In this document: piece after piece, positions 46,254 through 54,368 of the stretch
How the letters are laid out: the number at the start of each line of letters is the position of its first letter
Position numbering within the stretch: the first letter of the stretch is position 1
Assembly: GCF_900102965.1 (NCBI RefSeq)
Contig: NZ_FNGM01000018.1
Span: forward strand, 1-64,000
DNA from: Paenibacillus jilunlii
GTDB taxonomy: Bacteria; Bacillota; Bacilli; Paenibacillales; Paenibacillaceae
Reading direction: 5' to 3'
DNA length: 64,000 bases
Position numbers and translations under genes: made by a program
The notes under the pieces: generated by a model
Databases searched by the model: none
Seen by the model: the letters and a program-made list of their open reading frames with translations, nothing else
What the model was told of the DNA's origin: nothing

Positions 46254-48518
46254 TCAGAAAAATTTACCGACGATATTCGTAATCGCTTCGCTTCTAAGCG
46301 GCTTGCTGATATACTCATCCATACCGGCGGCCAGGCACAGCTCACGGTCCCCTTTGAGGGCATTGGCCGTCACGGCAATAATGACCGGCTGCTTGTCCGG
46401 CGGCAGTGTTTCTTTGATCGCCTGCGTAGCTTCCAGACCGTTCATGCGCGGCATCTGCACATCCATAAAAATAAGATCATAGCTCCGGTCGCGGGCCATC
46501 TCCATCACCTGCAGCCCGTCTCCCGCAACATCGACGGAATAACCGCGTTTCTCCAGAATTTTACGCAGCACAATCTGATTGATTTCATTATCCTCCGCGA
46601 CCAGAATCCGCAGGGACCGTTCCCCTGCGGGTGCTTCGTCCCCCGCCTTGCCGCTTGCGGCATCCGGTAAGCCGCCGCTTTCCTCCCGGAGCTTCACTGT
46701 GAACACAAAAGACGCCCCTGTTTCTACCGTAGTATCCAGAGCGATTGTTCCCCCCATCATCTCCACAAGCTGCTTGGTGATCGCCAGTCCCAGACCCGTC
46801 CCTTCATGCCGCCGGTTCATGAAATGATCCAACTGGTAGAAGGGCTCAAACAGCCGGCCGCGGGAGCTCTCGGGAATGCCGATACCTGTATCCGCCACGG
46901 TGAATTCCAGCGTGACTCTTCCCTCAGCTCTTCTCAGTGCCCGCAACGTCACTTTGATCCCGCCAGTGTAGGTAAACTTCACGGCATTTCCCACCAGATT
47001 GAGCAGGATCTGCTTCAGTCTTTCACTATCGCCGATCAGCTGCTCCGGCACATCCGGACCGATGCTGACCTCAATCTTCAAGCCCTTCTTATCAGCTTTG
47101 TGCTGCATCAGCTCAAGCACTGAATCCACACAGGGCATAAGCATAAACGGCTCCTCATGAAGAATGGTTTTCCCGGCCTCGATTTTGGAAAAGTCCAGCA
47201 CATCGTTGATGATCGCAAGCAGGGTGTCCCCGCTTTGACGGATGATATCCAGATATTCTCTTTGCAGCGAACCCGGCTCACTCATTTCCAGCAGCAGGTC
47301 GGTCATTCCGATCACACCGTTCATGGGCGTGCGGATCTCATGGCTCATCATGGCCAGAAATTCGCTTTTGGCCCGGTTGGTTTTTTCCGCAGCCTCTTTG
47401 GCAATCAGCAGCTTCTTCTGGTCGGTAATATCCTTAGCGATGATATAGAAGCCCACCGTCTCCTGGTTGATAATGATTGGTGCAATCGTCGTCAGCACCT
47501 CAACAGAGTACCCTTCCCGATGCCAAATGTGGTCGATATTCACTTCTGCTGTGCTGCTTTCTTTGGAATAGGTGATGACTTCCCCAAGATGCTCTGCCCC
47601 GATGATCCGGCCCACATTCATTCCGGCCAACTCCGGGATGCTGTAGCCTGTAAGCTGGCAGGCTTTTTCATTCCCGTTGATGATCCTTCCCTCGAGATCA
47701 AGGGAAATAATCGCGTCATGGTTATACTTCTTCAGGGAAGTATACCGTTCTACAGACTCCTGCAGCTTCTGTTCCACAATCTTGCGTTCTGTGACATCAC
47801 GGCCTACGGCGAGCACACTGTACTGCGTGCCTTCTTCAATCAGCCGAAGCGTGAATTCAATCCACAGATAACGGCCGTCGGTATGCAGAACCCGCATCTG
47901 GGCTCTATAAAAGTCTTGAGCTTCGGGGAAATGAAGCGCCGCTAAATCATCGGGATGGATCAGCCTGCGGATGTCCCGGCCCACCAGCTGCTCCGATTCA
48001 TAGCCCAGCACCTCGCTTACCGAAGGCGAGCAATATCTGCAGATATTGTCCGAAGTCGCATAATAGACCACATCCGAGATGTTGGCCACAATCTGCCGGT
48101 ACAGCTTGTCCACAGGCGAAAGCGGCTCATCCGCCGGTTCTCCGGCAGCAAGCTCAGCGATATGGATTAAATAATACAGCTTTTCTCCAGTCGAAGGTTC
48201 GCTGATAAGCGTCATATGCAGCTGCACCGGCACCCGCGTCCCGGAGGCGGAGGACAAATGGATTGCATACTGGGCAAAAGGAGTTTCTCCAGCATCCAGA
48301 GCCCGCACCATCGCTGTATATAATTCCAATGAATCCTCGCATACAAGCTCTCTGAGATGTTGCGACAGGAGCTGCTCCTCCGTAAATCCCAGCAGCGAAG
48401 TTACAGCCGGATTCACACTGGTCCATTGCCCGTTAACGGAAAGGAACGCTACTCCAACCACTCCCGTTTTACACGCATGCTCAAAGTGGGAATATCCTTG
48501 TGCTTGCTGTCTTAACAT
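46254..48518 (-). CDS. Soluble hybrid sensor kinase: three PAS, HisKA, ATPase, receiver
   Basis: About 754 residues from ATG 48518 (GGCGGTG nearby); a TTG at 48575 has no site. Three PAS domains span about 10-390 (for example LLGFTEEQL, VLGYESEQLVGRDIRRLIHP, LTGYSIPELAGMNVGRIIG). The HisKA phosphoacceptor is in LAMMSHEIRTPMNGVIGMTD. The ATPase domain has VGNAVKFT and GLGLAITKQLVEMMGG. A C-terminal receiver has the phosphoacceptor in YDLIFMDVQMPRMNGLEA. No membrane span is seen, so it senses an internal signal such as redox or a ligand. A stand-alone receiver gene lies 200 bases upstream in the same direction. Confidence 0.92.
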   Translation of the reverse strand: MLRQQAQGYSHFEHACKTGVVGVAFLSVNGQWTSVNPAVTSLLGFTEEQLLSQHLRELVCEDSLELYTAMVRALDAGETPFAQYAIHLSSASGTRVPVQLHMTLISEPSTGEKLYYLIHIAELAAGEPADEPLSPVDKLYRQIVANISDVVYYATSDNICRYCSPSVSEVLGYESEQLVGRDIRRLIHPDDLAALHFPEAQDFYRAQMRVLHTDGRYLWIEFTLRLIEEGTQYSVLAVGRDVTERKIVEQKLQESVERYTSLKKYNHDAIISLDLEGRIINGNEKACQLTGYSIPELAGMNVGRIIGAEHLGEVITYSKESSTAEVNIDHIWHREGYSVEVLTTIAPIIINQETVGFYIIAKDITDQKKLLIAKEAAEKTNRAKSEFLAMMSHEIRTPMNGVIGMTDLLLEMSEPGSLQREYLDIIRQSGDTLLAIINDVLDFSKIEAGKTILHEEPFMLMPCVDSVLELMQHKADKKGLKIEVSIGPDVPEQLIGDSERLKQILLNLVGNAVKFTYTGGIKVTLRALRRAEGRVTLEFTVADTGIGIPESSRGRLFEPFYQLDHFMNRRHEGTGLGLAITKQLVEMMGGTIALDTTVETGASFVFTVKLREESGGLPDAASGKAGDEAPAGERSLRILVAEDNEINQIVLRKILEKRGYSVDVAGDGLQVMEMARDRSYDLIFMDVQMPRMNGLEATQAIKETLPPDKQPVIIAVTANALKGDRELCLAAGMDEYISKPLRSEAITNIVGKFF

Positions 48519-48719
48519 GTAGTCACCGCCCGTTTGTGGAGTATCAAACGCAAGAATTTTATATAAAATCTTCAATATAAATATCTTGTATTATTAGGCG
48601 AAAGTCAAATGGTAATCTAAGCTTGGTTTCAGTTGAACCAAACCGTTTTTCAGGCGGAGTTCTCCCCAGATCCACACCTATCGCTGCTTCATTCCCTCTC
48701 CCATGAAATGTCTACAGCA

Positions 48720-49109
48720 TCACGCAATTCCGGCTAAAAGCTTCTCCACAGCCTCTGTCAGGGCCTTCACTTGAAAGGGTTTGGTAATATATCCGGAAAA
48801 ACCTGATTTTTGGGCCCGTTCGATGTCCGAGCGTTGGGCAAAGGCACTGATCGCCAGCACGGGTATCGGACGGGTTAATTCGTCATTCTTGAGCTGGTCC
48901 ATAGCTTCATATCCATTCAGGTCGGGCAGACCAATATCCAGAATAATCAGATCCGGCAGCATCTGCCGGGCGATCTGCAGACCAAGCGCTGCCGTCTCCG
49001 CTTTCAGCAATCGTACAGAAGGCAGGTTTTTTTTGAAGATATGATGCATCAAGGCCATGTTGAGTTGATTATCTTCTACGTATAGCACTGTCTGCTTGTA
49101 TTCTATCAC
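48720..49109 (-). CDS. Stand-alone receiver (CheY-like) protein
   Basis: 129 residues from GTG 49109 with AGGGGG upstream. It is a single receiver domain: acidic pair in VLYVEDNQLN, phosphoacceptor Asp in LIILDIGLPDLNG, and Lys in YITKPFQVKALT. There is no output domain, so it works by protein contact. DivK-like and Spo0F-like proteins have this form. It sits just before the hybrid kinase and probably forms a phosphorelay with it. A missing Hpt protein would have to be encoded elsewhere. Confidence 0.9.
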   Translation of the reverse strand: MIEYKQTVLYVEDNQLNMALMHHIFKKNLPSVRLLKAETAALGLQIARQMLPDLIILDIGLPDLNGYEAMDQLKNDELTRPIPVLAISAFAQRSDIERAQKSGFSGYITKPFQVKALTEAVEKLLAGIA

Positions 49110-49157
49110 CAGCTTGTCCCCCTAAATGTCCAGCGTAAACCCTCTGATGAGACAGCC

Positions 49158-49209
49158 GCAAAAAAAAAATAAAAAGCCGAAGAAAGGGACCATTCCCCCT
49201 TCTCCGGCT
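49158..49209 (-). terminator. Terminator after the MpsC-like gene
   Basis: AGCCGGAGAAGGGG and CCCTTTCTTCGGCT arms with a short loop, then TTTTTATTTTTTTTTT on the minus strand. Confidence 0.9.
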
Positions 49210-49260
49210 CATGTTCGGCTCATTTGCATGTCCGACTCATTTCCGCCTCATATATGGTGA

Positions 49261-49935
49261 TTACAGAAAAGTATAGGCTATTACGCTGGTATCTTTGTCG
49301 AAATCCCAATCCACGTAGATGTCAGCAAGCTCCTTGCCAAGCATCGGTGCAATCGTGGTGGTATCCTCCAAGTATCGTTTTTCCATCTTGCGTTTGGTTG
49401 TTTTGAGCGTGTTCTCATAACCGAGGCCGATCAGTTCCTTCTCCAGAGGAATCAGAATGCCTTCACGCTTAATTATCAGGGTGCGGGGACCCAGCCACCA
49501 GGAATCGGTATGTACCGGCTCCTTCTGCACCTTTCTGCTTACTTCGTTAATTTGGGCATGAACCTCATCCCGTCCAGCATAATCGTCAATGGCTACATCA
49601 TCATTTTTGATAAGCGCAACGATTATTCCTGAAGCGTTATGTATCCCCCAATCATAAAAAAGCTCGCCGACCTCAATAGCCATCGTGTCCTTCAGGTAAG
49701 CTGAAAGCTCGGGAAGCAGGGATTTCATCAATAGCTCCCTTGTATACCGAAAAGCCTGTTCCTCTTCCTTGTTAAGCAAAAACCGCTCTACAGGGCCGAT
49801 AAAATTCCGTATATGCAGTGCTATGCACTGCTTCCCGATGGAAGCATGTATAGACTCGGGTCCCTTCCCGAATCGCTCCCGAAGCAGTCTTCCTGCATAA
49901 CTGGATAGTTGGCTAGTAAGTTCCGTAGTGCTCAT
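49261..49935 (-). CDS. MpsC/DUF2294-type protein with two tandem domains
   Basis: 224 residues. I recognise the DUF2294 pattern (now MpsC, linked to a Na+-translocating membrane-potential system in Staphylococcus) in the first half: YAGRLLRERFGKGPESIHAS, then a short beta segment and the conserved LYDWGIHN-like end (LFYDWGIHNASGII). It recurs in the second half: PRTLIIKREGILIPLEKELI, ending YVDWDFDKDTSVIAYTFL. A duplicated architecture is inferred from these two ends. No MpsA/B genes flank it. It is divergent from the peroxidase gene. Confidence 0.75.
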   Translation of the reverse strand: MSTTELTSQLSSYAGRLLRERFGKGPESIHASIGKQCIALHIRNFIGPVERFLLNKEEEQAFRYTRELLMKSLLPELSAYLKDTMAIEVGELFYDWGIHNASGIIVALIKNDDVAIDDYAGRDEVHAQINEVSRKVQKEPVHTDSWWLGPRTLIIKREGILIPLEKELIGLGYENTLKTTKRKMEKRYLEDTTTIAPMLGKELADIYVDWDFDKDTSVIAYTFL

Positions 49936-50073
49936 TCAATTTCCTCCAGCAATTATATTCTTTTGTCTGAGTTTGTTAGTGTGGGGAGAACTTTCCTGCT
50001 GAAAGAAACGGTTAGTTCTCTTAAGTATAATATTATCCAACAACTTCGTATACAGTAAAATTAGTCTAGATTA

Positions 50074-50108
50074 TTGACTATTTAAATTTAGTTGCGTACA
50101 ATTAAATT
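50074..50108 (+). promoter_or_regulatory. Promoter with overlapping OhrR/MarR-like operator for the peroxidase gene
   Basis: TTGACT (50074), a 17-base spacer and TACAAT (50097) form a near-consensus vegetative promoter. AATTTAGTTG and CAATTAAATT (50085-50108) are inverted arms with one mismatch across a four-base centre, covering the -10. TACAATTAAATT is the half-site vocabulary of OhrR operators as I recall them. The regulator itself is not in the window. Confidence 0.7.
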
Positions 50109-50151
50109 ACTATAAATTAATATGTTGTATGATATGGAGGTTGAAACAGCA

Positions 50152-50697
50152 ATGAGTGTCTATCAATATAGTGCACGCAGCATACGGGGCAAGGAAACCA
50201 GCCTGGAGCAATACAAGGATAAGGTTCTGCTCATTGTCAACACTGCCAGCAAATGCGGCTTCACCCCGCAATATGCAGATCTGCAAAAGCTGTACGAGAA
50301 GTATCAAGACCAGGGACTGCAGATTCTGGGTTTTCCCAGCAACCAGTTCGGGGAACAGGAGCCGGGCACTAATGAAGAAGTTAATATATTTTGTCAGATC
50401 AACTACGGGGTCAGCTTCCCAATCTTCGAGAAATTGGATGTCAAAGGGGAGCATCAACACCCTCTATTCACCTATCTCACAGACCAGGCAAGGTTCGAAG
50501 GGTTCGATACCACGGATTCAAACGGCAAACTGCTGCACACTATGCTCCAGGAGCGTGATCCTGCGGCGCTTGATAATGACGAAATCAAATGGAACTTCAC
50601 CAAATTTCTCATTGACCGTCAAGGGAATGTCGTGAAACGCTACGAATCCCCAGTTGACCCGATGGATCTTGAACCGGCCATTCAGCGGCTGCTGTAA
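50152..50697 (+). CDS. gpx: Glutathione peroxidase-family (thioredoxin-dependent) peroxidase
   Basis: 181 residues from ATG 50152 with GGAGG 11 bases upstream. The peroxidatic Cys35 is in NTASKCGFTPQY, the conserved Gln in GFPSNQFGEQEPG, and the conserved Trp-Asn in IKWNFTKFLIDRQG. A second Cys in NIFCQINYGVSFP could resolve the disulfide. In Firmicutes such proteins use thioredoxin rather than glutathione to reduce hydroperoxides, and trxB is in this window though distant. The OhrR-like box in front suggests induction by organic peroxide. Confidence 0.94.
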   Translation: MSVYQYSARSIRGKETSLEQYKDKVLLIVNTASKCGFTPQYADLQKLYEKYQDQGLQILGFPSNQFGEQEPGTNEEVNIFCQINYGVSFPIFEKLDVKGEHQHPLFTYLTDQARFEGFDTTDSNGKLLHTMLQERDPAALDNDEIKWNFTKFLIDRQGNVVKRYESPVDPMDLEPAIQRLL

Positions 50698-50767
50698 TCA
50701 TTTTTCTTCCATCGGGTTTCTTTTCATATAGCTTCCCCTTTCTAGCCGAAAGCATTCCCTTCTAGAA

Positions 50768-50810
50768 CGACCATCAGACCGCCCGGAAAAACCGGGCGGT
50801 CTGATGGTCG
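50768..50810. terminator. Perfect 19-bp inverted repeat between convergent genes
   Basis: CGACCATCAGACCGCCCGG, a five-base AAAAA loop, and its exact complement. There is no T-tract on either side. It sits between the convergent peroxidase and hydrolase genes and probably stops transcription from both. Confidence 0.75.
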
Positions 50811-50863
50811 CCAATATTATCGGCGTTCTGTTCAGAACCTTCATCGGGACATCGTTCGGGCAG

Positions 50864-52061
50864 TTACACTGCCGGGCATTCAATCCGGCTCATAACCTCA
50901 TCCAGCCATGTAAAAACCCGCTGGTTAAAAAGCTGCAGTGCTCCGAAATGACAATGTTCTTCTCCCCCTTCTTCTGCGGTAAACCGCATGTAAGTTTTCT
51001 CGCAGGTCAAGGCTTCGTAAAGCTTTTGCGGCTGACCCTGGAAAAAATGATCATTCTCCGCTTCGCACACCAGCATCGGACATTGAATGTTCTGTGCCAC
51101 ACCCGCCAACGTAAAAGGCTCCGTCTTATCAGCCAGCTCTGAAAATGTTGATGCTTTAAATGTAAATAGACCGTTCTCGATGGCCCATCGCATATTGGTA
51201 TTTTTCTTCATTAAATCCTCTATGAGTCGGTTCAGGCTGTCAGGATGTTCCGCCTGCTCCTTGTCCACTAATCCTTTCAGGGCGCCGACCTGAAAGTCTA
51301 GCAATCCATCATTTGCAATGCACGCCGCCAAACGGTGCTCAAAAGCCGCTGCCCGGGGCGCCAGATACCCCCCCATGCTAATCCCCATCAATGCGATTTT
51401 TGCAGGATCGACTTCAGGCCGGGACTGCAAATAATCAATGACAGGGGAAAGTACATGTTCCCAATCATGGCGAAATGGAATGGCTTGCTCCCGGATAACT
51501 GCGCCTTGGCCTGGTCCCTCAAAGGTAAGGCAGTTGTAGCCCCGCTGCAGCGCCGCCAACGCCCCCCCGAAATAAAGCTCTTCCCCCGTAGAATCGTAAC
51601 CGCCATGGATAATTAATACAGGTTTAGGCTCTTGGTTCAAATGATAGAAATAACCGGGCAAAGTGATTCCCTCATAGGGAATCTCCACCTGCTCAACTGA
51701 AAAATCCATCAATGCAGTAGCCTCCCGGAAAGCCTTTCTGCTCTTCCCCCATGTATCCAAAAGACGGGGATCATCAGGATTGCCATGCAGGAAAAAATTC
51801 GGCAGTACGGTAATAATTAGAAGCCCGCAGCAGCCCTTCTCTTGCACTTACCCGCTCTCCCCGCTTCATGCTCTCCGCAGCCAGTGCCTGAATACGGTTC
51901 GCTGTGGTATGCCATTCTGTATGCCAGCTTTCAAAATCGCCTTCTGTAATTCGATAAGCGGTAGCCAGACACTCGCCGACATCAGCTCCGCCGAACGCAG
52001 CGTAGCTCATAGTGCGTAAGAGTTCAAAAGAAAATGTAGAGTCCTGAAAAATAAGTTTCAT
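50864..52061 (-). pseudogene. Alpha/beta hydrolase gene broken by a +1 frameshift
   Basis: The N-terminal part (MKLIFQDSTFSFELLRTMSY to YYRTAEFF) starts at ATG 52061, nine bases after AGGAGG, and is cut by a stop near 51774. The remaining roughly 310 residues (LHGNPDDPRLLDT onward) continue in another frame to 50864. Removing one base from the A6 run at 51792-51797 restores one open frame of about 398 residues. That protein has the oxyanion segment VLIIHGGYDSTGEE, the nucleophile elbow GISMGGYLAPR and a late acidic/His end, like the FrsA/DUF1100-type hydrolases. The break may be real decay, a slippage-prone site, or a sequencing error. It is divergent from a PadR gene. Confidence 0.85.
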
Positions 52062-52093
52062 CAAAAAAAGCCTCCTAAGTATGATATTTTCCA

Positions 52094-52111
52094 TAGGTCA
52101 AAATTAACCTA
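52094..52111. promoter_or_regulatory. Candidate PadR operator between hydrolase and padR-like genes
   Basis: TAGGTCAAAATTAACCTA is a near-perfect palindrome (TAGGT...ACCTA). Further AACCTA half-sites follow near 52121 and 52150. Divergent position between the hydrolase gene and the PadR gene fits autoregulation plus control of the hydrolase. Confidence 0.6.
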
Positions 52112-52230
52112 AGGAAAATATAACCTATAGCACTGTCGATGTAAAGTTAAAATTAACCTATATTTTTGCTGGACTGAAACCTGTTTTCGATTAAAATAGA
52201 ACATAAGTATGTTAAGAGGAGTTGTTTTTA

Positions 52231-52794
52231 TTGAGCCTTATTCGTTACGCTTTGCTCTCTCTGCTGGCCCGGGAGCCTTTGAGCGGTTATGATATCAAGC
52301 AGCAAATGAACGATCGTTTTGCCCCCTTCTGGAAAGCGGGAAGCAACCAGGTATATCCTGAGTTATCAAAAATGGAGTCGGAAGAGCTGGTAACACTGAT
52401 AAGTGTTGAGCAGCACAGCTACCGCCCCGCCCGAAAGGTATATGAAATTACGGAAACAGGAAAAACAACCTTAGCCGAATGGACCATCGAGCCTAAGGAA
52501 GTGGAAAAAGTAAGGGATGATTTTCTGATAAAGGCTTATAATTCCTGGATGATCCCACCCGCAGAGATGATTGAACGGCTAAAGGACATTAAAGTCCAGC
52601 ATGAGGAACGGCTGGCTATCTATGAACGAAAAATGGTTGAACTTTCCGAACAGTTCAAGTTATTTGATACCAGCGACCCCAATTTCTCAAGTATTTCCGT
52701 CATTCAATTTGGGGCTCAGTATGAAAGGCTGTACCTGGCCTGGTGCGAGGATCTCATTGAAAAATTAAGCCTCTCATTGCAGCAGCAAAAATAA
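52231..52794 (+). CDS. PadR-family transcriptional regulator
   Basis: About 187 residues. I choose the TTG at 52231, nine bases after AGAGGAG, because the TTG at 52222 touches the site. The winged helix covers YALLSLLAREPLSGYDIKQQ and QVYPELSKMESEELVTLISV. The C-terminal PadR_C helical domain (about 95-187) includes ERLKDIKVQHEERLAIYERK and is used for dimerisation. It probably represses itself and the divergent hydrolase gene. The ligand is unknown. Confidence 0.92.
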   Translation: MSLIRYALLSLLAREPLSGYDIKQQMNDRFAPFWKAGSNQVYPELSKMESEELVTLISVEQHSYRPARKVYEITETGKTTLAEWTIEPKEVEKVRDDFLIKAYNSWMIPPAEMIERLKDIKVQHEERLAIYERKMVELSEQFKLFDTSDPNFSSISVIQFGAQYERLYLAWCEDLIEKLSLSLQQQK

Positions 52795-52834
52795 ATTCCC
52801 AAGGGACAGCATTCGTTAAATTCCTTCCCATTAC

Positions 52835-52867
52835 AAAAAATAAGTACCCTTTCTGAAGGGTACTTAG
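52835..52867 (-). terminator. Terminator of the ABC/flavoprotein operon
   Basis: TAAGTACCCTT and AAGGGTACTTA form an 11-bp stem with a four-base loop, followed by TTTTTTG on the minus strand. It lies about 60 bases after the binding-protein stop. Confidence 0.85.
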
Positions 52868-52928
52868 CAGTTACAAAAATTTATAAATTTCTCACTAAGC
52901 TTCTTCATCTCTGGACCTGACAAGACCT

Positions 52929-53990
52929 TTATTGCAGCTGCCAGTCGCTGATCTTGAAATCTTTTTTGGCCAGCTTCTCCTCCACCAGGAAGTTCTTCGT
53001 GCCTTCAAGCAGCTTTGTTCCCCCCTCAGTGAACGGCGTATCCTTGATGTCGCTGATCGGACTCACCTGCTTCACCAGTTCAGGTGTGGTATCGCCGATC
53101 TCGGCCAGGAACTGATAATACTCATCTTCATGCTGCTTCAGATCAGCCAGCGCCTTCTCACGGGCCGCATTCCACACCTTCGGGAAATCCGGGAATTTCT
53201 TCAGATATTCCTCCGATACCACAGTCGCACTGGAGCCCAGCAGATCCGGATGGCTTGAGGCATCATCCAGACGGGTGTAGCCCTGGTCAATCAGCTTCAG
53301 CGCAGGTACCCCTGTATTGGTCGTAGCATCCACATCCCCGCGGGCCAATGCGGCAGTGGCATCAGGAGTAAGCATATGGACCAGCTTATAACCGGTTACT
53401 CCCTCCTGCTGCAGCAGGCCGACTATATAGCGGTGCATAAAGGAGCCCTTTTGGATAGCGATGGTCTTGCCCTGCAGGTCCTTCACTGTCTTGGGGCCAT
53501 CCTTCTTACCGATCAAATAGCCTACGGTGTGGGCTGAGGTTTGAGCGATTAATCTTGTCTTGGCCCCGGAAGCATAAGCGATAATTGCCGGGGTATCACC
53601 AAGACTGCCGAAGTCCAGGCGGCCGCTGATCAGTGACTCCGTCTGGTCTGGACCATTCGGGAAACCGGTGAGCTTCACTTCGGTAATGCCATGCTTCTTA
53701 AGCTCTTCCTGAATAATACCTTTGTAGAGGCCCCAGCCCTCCGCGCCGCCCGGCAGGTTCAGCTTATTGGAGCCGATAAAACCAAAATTCAGCACCGCCG
53801 GGACATTGCCGGCTGCATCTGCACCCGCTGCCTCGGCAGTATTCCCTGCTGCTGCCTTGGAATTTCCTGCCGGGTTGGCATTATTCCCGCAGGCCTGCAG
53901 CACCAGCATGACCATAACCACACCCGCGATAAGCGCGAGGCGGCCCCCCTTAGCCCATCCGCTCTGAGTCTCTCTGTACGTCTGTTTCAT
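52929..53990 (-). CDS. SsuA/TauA-class substrate-binding lipoprotein
   Basis: 353 residues. The signal peptide ends in lipobox LVLQAC (Cys34), then an Asn/Ala-rich linker. The mature part is of the sulfonate/nitrate/taurine class: FPNGPDQTESLISGRLDFGSL, LGDTPAIIAYASGA, and TVKDLQGKTIAIQKGSFMHR. GAGGGGAG precedes the ATG. It is the last gene of an operon that also encodes an ATPase, two permeases, a flavoprotein and a ferredoxin. The ligand is unknown; an organosulfur compound is the natural guess from the class. Confidence 0.92.
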   Translation of the reverse strand: MKQTYRETQSGWAKGGRLALIAGVVMVMLVLQACGNNANPAGNSKAAAGNTAEAAGADAAGNVPAVLNFGFIGSNKLNLPGGAEGWGLYKGIIQEELKKHGITEVKLTGFPNGPDQTESLISGRLDFGSLGDTPAIIAYASGAKTRLIAQTSAHTVGYLIGKKDGPKTVKDLQGKTIAIQKGSFMHRYIVGLLQQEGVTGYKLVHMLTPDATAALARGDVDATTNTGVPALKLIDQGYTRLDDASSHPDLLGSSATVVSEEYLKKFPDFPKVWNAAREKALADLKQHEDEYYQFLAEIGDTTPELVKQVSPISDIKDTPFTEGGTKLLEGTKNFLVEEKLAKKDFKISDWQLQ

Positions 53991-54035
53991 AGATGTGATC
54001 TCCCCTCAATCTTTTGCTGAATAATAGATTATGCC

Positions 54036-54368
54036 TCAGAATCCGGCTCTGGCGGCCAGCTTATACATGAAATCATGACTGGCTACAGGCTGTCTGCCCT
54101 TGCCCCAGCCTACCTTTTCACGGTATCCGCCAAGCAGCCCCTGCTGCTCCAGCTCCTCTTCGGTCACTCCCGTAACCGCTTCGGAATCCGGAGCGACATA
54201 CAGGGCGTCTACAGGGCAGTACAGCTCGCACATGAAGCAGGTCTGGCAATCGCTCTGCCGGGCGATAACGGGAACTCCGCCTTCCACCCGGTCGAACACA
54301 TTCGTCGGGCAGACAGACACACATTGGTTGCATTCTACACACCTGGCAGCGCTGATGACTTCAATCAC
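54036..54368 (-). CDS. 2[4Fe-4S] ferredoxin, AprB-like
   Basis: 110 residues. Two CX2CX2CX3CP clusters are visible: CVECNQCVSVCP at residues 10-21 and CQTCFMCELYCP at 41-52, each able to hold a 4Fe-4S centre. The 60-residue tail after the second cluster is unlike minimal ferredoxins and recalls AprB, the electron-transfer subunit of adenylylsulfate reductase. It starts at GTG 54368 and overlaps the flavoprotein stop by four bases, so the two are almost certainly partners in one redox enzyme. Confidence 0.88.
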   Translation of the reverse strand: MIEVISAARCVECNQCVSVCPTNVFDRVEGGVPVIARQSDCQTCFMCELYCPVDALYVAPDSEAVTGVTEEELEQQGLLGGYREKVGWGKGRQPVASHDFMYKLAARAGF

